A stretch of 39,105 nt of DNA from the NCBI GenBank assembly GCA_900756575.1, contig CAAEKQ010000175.1, positions 1 through 39,105 of the forward strand, given 5' to 3'. The notes beneath the pieces are model-generated. The model ran no database searches. It was not told the DNA's origin and saw only the letters and a program-made list of their open reading frames with translations. A program made the translations under genes and the position numbers. The stretch is from an uncultured Oscillospiraceae bacterium (lineage in GTDB: Bacteria; Bacillota; Clostridia; Oscillospirales; Oscillospiraceae). Shown here piece by piece: positions 32,565 through 39,105 of the stretch. Each line of letters starts with the position of its first letter. Position 1 is the stretch's first letter.

Positions 32565-32939
32565 ATGCTGAGCATCAACTATAAGGATCCCCGCCCGATC
32601 TACGAGCAGGTCCGCGATGCCCTGCGGCAGCTGATTCTGTCCGGCGCCATCGCCCCGGGAGAAAAGCTCCCTTCAGTGCGTGAGCTGGCAGCATCTCTTG
32701 CCATCAATCCCAACACCATTCAGCGCTCCTATCGAGAGCTGGAGGGCTTGGGGCTCATTAACACCGTCCCCGGAAAGGGTGCCTTTGCCGCCACCGACCA
32801 CACTGCGGCTCAGCGGCGCACCCAGGAGCTCACCGATACGCTCGCCGCCGCCGTGCAGGAACTAAAGCTCCTGGGCGTTTCCCGGGAGGATGTGCTGGCC
32901 GCCGCCGATGCGGCCTATGGAAAGGAGGAACAGGCATGA
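32565..32939 (+). CDS. GntR-family regulator, YtrA type
   Basis: This 124-residue regulator has a GntR winged helix (PIYEQVRDALRQLILSGAIAPGEKLPSVRELAASLAINPNTIQRSYRELEGLGLI) and only a short helical tail, as in the YtrA subfamily, which commonly represses an ABC transporter operon that contains it. Here ATPase and permease genes follow directly, the first with a four-base ATGA overlap. GAGGTG lies before the ATG. Autoregulation through the CTGTAT repeats at the promoter is inferred. Confidence 0.93.
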   Translation: MLSINYKDPRPIYEQVRDALRQLILSGAIAPGEKLPSVRELAASLAINPNTIQRSYRELEGLGLINTVPGKGAFAATDHTAAQRRTQELTDTLAAAVQELKLLGVSREDVLAAADAAYGKEEQA

Positions 32940-33835
32940 TTGCCGTGACCGATCTTACAAAATCCTTTGGTCGTTTCCGCGCCCTGGATCAGGTCTCCCT
33001 GAACGTGCAGAAGGGCAACGTCTATGGTCTCGTTGGCCCCAATGGCGCAGGAAAATCCACGCTGATTCGCCACCTCACCGGAGTCTACCGCCCCGACAGC
33101 GGCAGCGTTACCATCGACGGTGTGCCGGTGTGGGATAACCCCGCCGTCAAATCAAAAATTCTCTGCATTTACGACGACATCTACTATTATATGCACGCCA
33201 CCACCCGAGATTTGATGCAGCTCTACCGCGGGCTCTATCCCAATTTCGACCTGGAGCGCTATAACAAGCTCCGGGAGGTCTTCCCCGAGGTGAAAGAAAC
33301 CGCGCCCCTCCGCAGCCTGTCCAAAGGTATGCTGAAGCAGAGCGCCTTCTGGCTGAGCATGAGCTGCCGTCCGGAGATTCTTTTGCTGGATGAGCCGGTG
33401 GACGGTCTTGACCCGGTGATGCGCCGCCAGGTCATGTCCATTCTCATGAGCGACGTGGCAGAATACGGCACCACCGTGCTGCTGTCCTCCCACAACCTCC
33501 GGGAGCTGGAGGACGTGTGCGACCACGTTGGCATTCTCCATCACGGAAAGGTTCTGCTGGAACGGAGCCTGTCGGAGCTTCAGGACAGCATCTGCAAAAT
33601 CCAGATTCTCTTTGGCGACACCCCGCCCGTGGAGCTGCCCGGGCTGAAGATTCTCCATGAATCCGCCGCCGGACGGCTGAGAACCTACATTGTCCGGGGT
33701 GGGCCGGATGTGACCCAGGCAAAGCTCGCGGTCTATAACCCCCTCTATGTGGAGGCTCTGCCCCTGACCCTGGAGGAGATCTTTATCTATGAGTTAGGAG
33801 GTATGTCCTATGAAGTGCACGACATCCTGCTTTAA
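32936..33835 (+). CDS. ABC transporter ATP-binding protein (YtrB-like)
   Basis: This 299-residue ATPase has Walker A GPNGAGKST, a signature segment RSLSKGMLKQ in place of the usual LSGGQ, Walker B EILLLDEPVDGLDP and the switch histidine in SSHNLRE. The altered signature is common in this exporter-type family, which works with two-gene YtrBC-like systems on cell-envelope stress or antibiotics. The final codons overlap the permease gene by 26 bases, and the permease's AGGAGG lies in this gene's end, so the two are coupled. Confidence 0.93.
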   Translation: MIAVTDLTKSFGRFRALDQVSLNVQKGNVYGLVGPNGAGKSTLIRHLTGVYRPDSGSVTIDGVPVWDNPAVKSKILCIYDDIYYYMHATTRDLMQLYRGLYPNFDLERYNKLREVFPEVKETAPLRSLSKGMLKQSAFWLSMSCRPEILLLDEPVDGLDPVMRRQVMSILMSDVAEYGTTVLLSSHNLRELEDVCDHVGILHHGKVLLERSLSELQDSICKIQILFGDTPPVELPGLKILHESAAGRLRTYIVRGGPDVTQAKLAVYNPLYVEALPLTLEEIFIYELGGMSYEVHDILL

Positions 33836-35645
33836 TCCCAGTCTGGCCAAAAACGATTTGCGGCGGTTCTGGCCCCTGCCGGTGTGCAGCTTCCTTGTGT
33901 TCTTCGTTTCGCTGGTGCTGCCCCTTTATCGCCACCTCTATAGGGCAATATCCGGACAATTGGGGTATTACACCGTAGATGGGGAATCTCCGGTGCAAAC
34001 CATCACGGCCTATGCGGGCACACAGTTCGTCATTCAAACGCTGATCCTCGCCGCAGCCGCTCTGGTGACCGCCCTGCTGCTGTTCCACCATCTCCACGGC
34101 AAAAAGGAGATTCAGTTCTACCTGAGCCTGCCCATGCGCCGTAGCGGACTGTATCTCACCTCCATGCTCACCGGCCTTTTGATGATTCTGCTGCCCATGG
34201 TGCTGTGCTATGGAATTGCGGTAGGCGTTTGCCTGCACTTCGGCGTCACGATTCAGCCGATCCTACAGCTACTGGCCGCGTGCTGCCTCATGTTCCTGCT
34301 GTTTTACGGCATAGCCGTGCTCTCCTGCGTATTGGCCGGACAGCGGTTCGGTGCATTCCTGCTGTATGCAGGGATCCACGGGGCTGCCATCATCATTTGG
34401 GTGGGTCTTGCCCAGGTGGCAGCGTGCTTTATCCCCGGCTTTTCCGCCAGCGTCAATCCCCCCAGCTGGCTCACCTGGCAGAGCCCGCTGTTAAAGCTCT
34501 TTTCCGACGGCCCGCTGGATCTGAACAACCGCATTGGTCTGACCATTCCGATGATTTATGGCGCGGTAGGGCTGGTGCTCCTGGTACTCTCCGGCGTGCT
34601 CTATCAGATTCGCCGGGCCGAAACCGCCGGAGATATGCTGTCGTTCTCCGTCATCCAAATCATCAGCAAAATATTTGCCGCGCTTGCCGTGGGACTGGGC
34701 AGCTTTGCCCTGCTCCAGCTGGTGGCCTTCCCGAATCAGTCCGTTTCCTTTGGGATTTTGATGCTGCTGGTGCTGGTGCTCATCGCCATCGGCTGGATCG
34801 CCGCCGAGATGATTATTCAGAAGTCCTTCCGGATTTTCCACTCCCGCTCGGTGCTCGTCGGCTGTGCCCTGCTGGTGGTTACTGCCGCCACAATGCAGGG
34901 TGCGAAGGCGGACGCCTTTGGTTATATTCATCGGCTGCCAAACAGCGATCAGGTGGAGTCCGCCAGCATCTCCCTACAGTATTATCAATGCTATAATTAT
35001 ACGACGGTTTCTCCCGCAGACGCCCTTGCTCTCCACGAAGCCGCGCTGGATCACCTGGATCAGCTCACCGCCTACGATGACCACGACTCTATGTTGCAGT
35101 TCTCCGTCAGCTATGGGCTTAAGGACGGGGGCACCATGGAGCGAACCTATTACTTTGATGAGAATGTCGCTCCGGAGTTGAAAGAATCCATCCTTACCGT
35201 TCTGGATAAGCCTGAAAATGTTTACAACGAGATTTTCAATGGCTGGACTACCAAACCTGCTGCTGATACTTTCCTAAACGGATGGGTCAATGCAAACTAC
35301 CATGACGGCTCCGACATCCCCAGTTTCTCCCACAATGGTGGCGACAACGCTGATCTTACCGCAGAGGAAGCCGTTACCTTGTACAAGGCCGTTCTCCAGG
35401 ATATTCAGGACGGAAACGTCATCCCACCGGCTCGCCTTCAAGCCGGGAACTTCACCGATGGCGCAGTGCCGTCCCCCATTGGCTATTTCTATCTGACCTT
35501 CGCCGCGCGCCCCTATAATTCTGCCGAGGAAAGCTACAGTCACTACCAGGAAACGGTTCGACAGCAGCACGCCAGCATTGACCTGTATTCCACCATGACC
35601 CACACCATCGCTGCCATGAAGGACATGGGCTTCCAATTCCGCTAA
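33810..35645 (+). CDS. ABC transporter permease with large C-terminal domain
   Basis: This 611-residue membrane protein has about nine hydrophobic helices in its first 370 residues (from FLVFFVSLVLPLY to VLVGCALLVVTAATM), with motif HHLHGKKEIQFYLSLPMRR after the second. A soluble, probably extracytoplasmic, region of some 240 residues follows. It belongs with the ATPase just upstream. The size and tail resemble YtrC/bacitracin-export-like permeases of clostridia. Substrate unknown; an export or sensing role is inferred from the GntR/YtrA context. A terminator follows. Confidence 0.85.
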   Translation: MKCTTSCFNPSLAKNDLRRFWPLPVCSFLVFFVSLVLPLYRHLYRAISGQLGYYTVDGESPVQTITAYAGTQFVIQTLILAAAALVTALLLFHHLHGKKEIQFYLSLPMRRSGLYLTSMLTGLLMILLPMVLCYGIAVGVCLHFGVTIQPILQLLAACCLMFLLFYGIAVLSCVLAGQRFGAFLLYAGIHGAAIIIWVGLAQVAACFIPGFSASVNPPSWLTWQSPLLKLFSDGPLDLNNRIGLTIPMIYGAVGLVLLVLSGVLYQIRRAETAGDMLSFSVIQIISKIFAALAVGLGSFALLQLVAFPNQSVSFGILMLLVLVLIAIGWIAAEMIIQKSFRIFHSRSVLVGCALLVVTAATMQGAKADAFGYIHRLPNSDQVESASISLQYYQCYNYTTVSPADALALHEAALDHLDQLTAYDDHDSMLQFSVSYGLKDGGTMERTYYFDENVAPELKESILTVLDKPENVYNEIFNGWTTKPAADTFLNGWVNANYHDGSDIPSFSHNGGDNADLTAEEAVTLYKAVLQDIQDGNVIPPARLQAGNFTDGAVPSPIGYFYLTFAARPYNSAEESYSHYQETVRQQHASIDLYSTMTHTIAAMKDMGFQFR

Positions 35646-35660
35646 TCTTCGTTCCCTTTT

Positions 35661-35695
35661 GGGCAGAGGTTCTAATTTAGAATCTCTGCCCTTTG
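35661..35695 (+). terminator. Terminator of the GntR/ABC operon
   Basis: GGGCAGAGGTTCTA and TAGAATCTCTGCCC form a 14-bp stem with one G-U pair and a three-base loop, followed by TTTGC. Confidence 0.82.
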
Positions 35696-35743
35696 CACTT
35701 TTCTCCATTCTGCAAAAGAATTATGAACATTTGCCTGCATCTG

Positions 35744-35772
35744 TTGCTTTTTTCGCCGCAATGCGCTATGAT
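35744..35772 (+). promoter_or_regulatory. Promoter of the LtaS-type gene
   Basis: TTGCTT (35744-35749), a 17-base spacer and TATGAT (35767-35772), about 75 bases before the start codon. Confidence 0.5.
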
Positions 35773-35847
35773 AAGCGTTACGTTTACGGACATTTTACAA
35801 AAAAGCCGTCAAAATTTTATCCTCAACACAATAGAAAGGAGTCTATC

Positions 35848-38646
35848 ATGGCAAGCAATACTGTGGCGCCGTCCCCTGAGGACAGTCAGGATCAGCTCGG
35901 CGCATCTACTGTTTCCCCTGATGGTCTTGACACCACCCCCGCAGAGAATCCCACCGAGGATTCCGCTGAACCCAAAAAGAAATCCCGTCGCAAGCTCCGC
36001 AAAACGCAGGACAAGCCGGAATTTGACAACCTGAATATGCCGCCCATGCAGGGCCCGGTGCTTCGCCGTGCCCTGTGGCGGGAATTCCGGAAAAGCCTGC
36101 TGCTGTTCTGCTTTGTAAGCGTTTATGTGGAGCTGTGCCTCCATATGTGCGTATTCAAGGAGATCGACGGGCGCATCATCTACCCCATTCTCTTTGCACT
36201 GGTGGGCGGCAGTCTTATGACGTTCCTGTGCACCCTGCTGCCCCGGATTCCGGGCCGGATCTTAACGGTGGTGCTCATTGCCGCAGAGGTGATTTACGCA
36301 GAAGTCCAGCTGGTCTACCACGCCATCTTCGGCAACTTCATGCCCATCTCGCTGGCGGGCATGGGTGAAAACGTCGTAACCAACTTCGGTAAGCAGATTC
36401 TCTACGGCATTGGGCAGAACATCGTGCCCATTGTGCTGCTTCTGATTCCGCTGATTCTGGTGATCGTGCTGCTGGCCCTCCACCGAGCCCCCCAGCAGCG
36501 CACCGGCTGGAAGCAGAGCCTGACCTCCGTGGGTATTGTTACCGTCATCAGCCTGATTCTGGGCGGCATGCTGTTCTCCCAGAAGGGCGAAACCTTCTCG
36601 GTCTATGAGATTCTCACCAATGTCAACACCTCCACCGACACCAGCTATAAAAGCGTCGGTATGCTGGCCACCACCGAGCAGGAGCTTCGGTATATGCTTT
36701 TGGGCGTCAGTCAGGAGGATTCCTCCCTCAGCAGTGTATCCATGGGCCGTTCCGCCCCGGGCCGGAAGTACTCCTCCCAGGAATACAATGCCATGGACAT
36801 CGACTTTGAAAAGCTGGCGGACTCCACCGATGACGAGATGCTCAAGAGTCTGGATCAGTTCTTCGACACCATGATGCCCACCCGGAAGAACGACTACACC
36901 GGTATGCTCAAGGACTATAACCTGATTACCATCTGCGCCGAGTCCTTCTGCCCCTACTTCATCAGCAAGGAGCTGACGCCGACCCTGTACAAGCTCAGCA
37001 ACACCGGCATCATCTTCAACAACTATTATGGCACGTTCCAGAGCGTCACCACCAACGGTGAATACACCATGAACATGGGCCTGTATCCGGATATGTCCCG
37101 GACGAAGACACAGTCCAGCTTTGACGTGTCCTCCCACAACTACCTGCCCTTCTGCCTGGGCAACGCCCTGAAAAACGAGGGCTATCAGACCTGGGCTTAC
37201 CACGATTATATCGGTGACTTCTACAACCGGAATCTCACCCATTCCAATATGGGCTACACCTTTAAGGCTGCGGATTCCGGCCTGAACATCACCGTGGACT
37301 GGCCCTCCTCCGACCTGGAAATGATGGAGGCCTCCGTGGATGATTACATCGACAGCGGTTCCCCCTTCCACGCCTACTATATGACCTTCAGCGGCCACTA
37401 TCAGTACAACTGGGAGAACGCCATGAGCGCCAAGAACCGGGACAAGGTAGAGGATCTTCCCTATTCCGACACCGTAAAGGCCTATATCGCCTGCAACCTG
37501 GAGCTGGAATATGCCTTGGAATACCTGATGGATCGGCTGGAGCAGGCCGGTATTGCCGACAAGACCTGCATCGTCCTCACCAACGACCATTATCCCTACG
37601 GCCTCACCGAGGAGGAGTACAATGAGCTGGCCGGCGAAGATCTGGACACCACCTTTGAGCGCTACCGCAATTCCTTCATCTGCTATGTGCCCGGTCTCCG
37701 GGAAAATGTCTATGTGGATGAGTACTGCTCCACGGCAGATATCCTCCCCACCCTGCTGAACCTGTTTGGCGTGGAATATGACTCCCGTCTGCTGGAGGGC
37801 ACCGACATCTTCTCCAACGGCATTCACCTGGCGGTGCTGTCGGATCAGTCCTTTATTACGAAGGACTTCCGGTTTGACGCCGCCACGGAGACCTTAACCG
37901 TCACCACCCCGGGCGTTACCGTCAGCGACGAAACCCTGGACAACTACCGATTGTATGTCTCCAATAAATTTGCCCTGTCTACCGGCATTCTGAACAACGA
38001 CTATTACGGTCATGTCTTCGGAAAATCCAGCGACGGCGAACTGGAGGACACCGTAGTCTTCACGGATATCAAGAACATCTTCAACCAGGCCAGCGTGCTG
38101 TATATGTACCGGAACGGCTATGTTGACCCCATTTCCGAAGATACCTTCGGCGGACGGAATGTGGCCCAGGTTGGCGAATACTGCGACGTGCTCTATCGCA
38201 TTGCCGGAAAGCCCGTCACCAGCGCCGACGCTCTGCCGGAAGACTATGAGGACGAGGAATTCAACTCAGGCAACAAGTACTACGACGCCGTCTGCTGGGC
38301 TTGGCAAAACGGCATCATCCAGGACGGCGACATCGACGACCTGTGGGATGACAGCGTAGACTACCGCACCGCCGGACTACTGACCCTCCGCTTTGCACAG
38401 TACATGGGCATCAACACCAACGTAGATGACGCCACCCTGAACGCCGCCATCGAGGATCATCCCCGGCTCAGCGCCGAAACGGTCCATGCGTTCCTGTGGA
38501 TGAACCAGGAGAACATCACCACCAAGGATTCGGAGCTCAGCGAGCTGTTTGCCAACTATTCCACCCGGATCAGCCGCTATCAGATGACCTCCTTCCTGTT
38601 CTACCTGTGCACCTACGAGCTGCAATCTGACGGACAAACCGAATAA
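35848..38646 (+). CDS. LtaS-type sulfatase-fold transferase with SLH-like C-terminus
   Basis: This 932-residue protein begins with a charged cytoplasmic segment, then about four or five membrane helices (about residues 85-250). An alkaline-phosphatase-superfamily domain of lipoteichoic acid synthase type follows. Active-site segments are TICAESF, the threonine region SVTTNGEYT, TFSGHYQY and VLTNDHYPYG. Residues of about 750-932 carry SLH-like motifs: NVAQVGEYCDVLYRIAG, YYDAVCWAWQNGII and a late FLFYLC, diverged from consensus. LtaS enzymes polymerise glycerol phosphate from phosphatidylglycerol outside the cell; here the product could be another phosphoglycerol-decorated polymer. The start at 35848 follows AAAGGAG at seven bases. 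Confidence 0.86.
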   Translation: MASNTVAPSPEDSQDQLGASTVSPDGLDTTPAENPTEDSAEPKKKSRRKLRKTQDKPEFDNLNMPPMQGPVLRRALWREFRKSLLLFCFVSVYVELCLHMCVFKEIDGRIIYPILFALVGGSLMTFLCTLLPRIPGRILTVVLIAAEVIYAEVQLVYHAIFGNFMPISLAGMGENVVTNFGKQILYGIGQNIVPIVLLLIPLILVIVLLALHRAPQQRTGWKQSLTSVGIVTVISLILGGMLFSQKGETFSVYEILTNVNTSTDTSYKSVGMLATTEQELRYMLLGVSQEDSSLSSVSMGRSAPGRKYSSQEYNAMDIDFEKLADSTDDEMLKSLDQFFDTMMPTRKNDYTGMLKDYNLITICAESFCPYFISKELTPTLYKLSNTGIIFNNYYGTFQSVTTNGEYTMNMGLYPDMSRTKTQSSFDVSSHNYLPFCLGNALKNEGYQTWAYHDYIGDFYNRNLTHSNMGYTFKAADSGLNITVDWPSSDLEMMEASVDDYIDSGSPFHAYYMTFSGHYQYNWENAMSAKNRDKVEDLPYSDTVKAYIACNLELEYALEYLMDRLEQAGIADKTCIVLTNDHYPYGLTEEEYNELAGEDLDTTFERYRNSFICYVPGLRENVYVDEYCSTADILPTLLNLFGVEYDSRLLEGTDIFSNGIHLAVLSDQSFITKDFRFDAATETLTVTTPGVTVSDETLDNYRLYVSNKFALSTGILNNDYYGHVFGKSSDGELEDTVVFTDIKNIFNQASVLYMYRNGYVDPISEDTFGGRNVAQVGEYCDVLYRIAGKPVTSADALPEDYEDEEFNSGNKYYDAVCWAWQNGIIQDGDIDDLWDDSVDYRTAGLLTLRFAQYMGINTNVDDATLNAAIEDHPRLSAETVHAFLWMNQENITTKDSELSELFANYSTRISRYQMTSFLFYLCTYELQSDGQTE

Positions 38647-38651
38647 CCAGC

Positions 38652-38692
38652 AAAGGCCGCCCGATTCCGCGTGGATCGGGTGGCCTTTTATA
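38652..38692 (+). terminator. Terminator of the LtaS-type gene
   Basis: AAAGGCCGCCCGAT and ATCGGGTGGCCTTT form a 14-bp stem with a G-U pair, followed by TTAT. Confidence 0.85.
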
Positions 38693-38795
38693 TGCAAGGG
38701 GGGCGCTGACAGGGGCGCTGCTTTGTTTTTATTGCTGATGTGTCATGTGGCATAGTTGCTCTATTCGCCGCTCTCAGCGCGTTCAGATGGCGCAG

Positions 38796-38838
38796 AAAAG
38801 CAGCAGGCAGACCGTTTTGATCTGCCTGCTGCCAATTT
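38796..38838 (-). terminator. Terminator of the LCP-family gene
   Basis: GCAGCAGGCAGA and its exact complement form a 12-bp stem with a nine-base loop; TTTT follows on the minus strand just past the stop codon. Confidence 0.85.
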
Positions 38839-38844
38839 TATAGG

Positions 38845-39105
38845 TTAGCCGTTATCGCCGTATTCGGTGCCTTCATAAACGGTACCCTGGAGGTACTTGA
38901 TGTTGGCATCCAGATCCAGACTGATGACGCTCATACCGCTGATGGTGGCACTGGAATAAGTGCCGCTGGTGGGAATCTGCTGCTGCTGAATGTCATAGCC
39001 CAGGTAAGCCGCCACATTGGCCGCATAGCCCAGGATTTCGGACTTTGTCATATCCGTGGTCACCTGGGGCAGGATCACCTGTGCCAGATCCACCAGAGTG
39101 GCGGG
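38845..39105 (-). CDS. LytR-CpsA-Psr (LCP) family protein, C-terminal end, partial
   Basis: The frame continues past the window edge (PATLVDLAQVILPQVTTDMTKSEILGYAANVAAYLG...), so only about 86 C-terminal residues are seen. The pattern VDLAQ-ILP-V-TDM-(T/S)--EI---A, then a conserved SATISGMSVISLDLDANIKYLQGTVYEG ending, matches the last part of LCP proteins, which attach teichoic acids or other polymers to peptidoglycan from lipid carriers. Its neighbour, an LtaS-type enzyme, is also envelope-related. Confidence 0.75.
   Translation of the reverse strand, partial: PATLVDLAQVILPQVTTDMTKSEILGYAANVAAYLGYDIQQQQIPTSGTYSSATISGMSVISLDLDANIKYLQGTVYEGTEYGDNG

Noticed and set aside
38693..38795. The spacer between the LtaS-type and LCP genes as an RNA gene.
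   Set aside because: I found no promoter, stable fold or recognisable motif in it.

Overview
The window looks like chromosome of a spore-forming, anaerobic gut-type Clostridia, most likely Oscillospiraceae (Oscillibacter/Dysosmobacter-like). This rests on GC-rich codon use, strong AGGAGG ribosome sites, TTGACA/TATAAT promoters, a PerR plus reverse-rubrerythrin oxidative-stress pair, a sigma-F-type promoter before a SpoIIQ-like gene, a T-box-controlled glycyl-tRNA synthetase, split transketolase and Old Yellow Enzyme (OYE) flavoenzymes. I saw no tRNA, rRNA, CRISPR array or insertion sequence.

Layout. 1-4100: an orphan solute-binding lipoprotein (minus strand), then a non-coding stretch with a strong plus-strand promoter, about 230 nt of foldable RNA and a strong terminator (an unassigned small RNA), a DUF3810-type membrane metalloprotease-like gene, and a glycine T-box. 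4126-9818: housekeeping genes on the plus strand: glyS, the two transketolase halves with rsmG, a MinD-like ATPase with methylglyoxal synthase, and a GIY-YIG protein. 9882-14327: a zinc-ribbon/TPR/C-type-lectin membrane protein, a secreted family 3 glycosidase, and perR with reverse rubrerythrin. 14439-15705: a small AT-richer islet in which an XRE-type regulator diverges from two small genes across an inverted-repeat operator. 15922-18245: a dicarboxylate/amino-acid symporter and a YibE/F gene interrupted by an in-frame TGA.

18410-24200 is a minus-strand operon: a signal-less beta-helix protein carrying eleven Gly-Gly-Pro repeats, then two large FMN/4Fe-4S/FAD flavoenzymes of the BaiCD/BaiH/2,4-dienoyl-CoA reductase type, one of which has lost the usual OYE catalytic histidines. 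spoIIQ and proBA follow on the plus strand. 27509-30351 is a second minus-strand operon: three tandem NTF2/SnoaL-like paralogues (the fold of ketosteroid isomerase and BaiE) and a helical protein of unknown function. It is divergent from a second solute-binding lipoprotein that is paralogous to the first. The combination of ene-reductase-like flavoenzymes, NTF2-like proteins and orphan binding proteins suggests an undescribed small-molecule (steroid, phenolic or enoate-like) modification system. This is inference; no substrate can be read from the sequence.

32565-39105: a GntR/YtrA-type regulator with an ABC ATPase and permease, an LtaS-type sulfatase-fold transferase with an unusual SLH-like C-terminus, and the 3' end of an LCP-family (LytR-CpsA-Psr) cell-wall ligase gene cut by the window edge.
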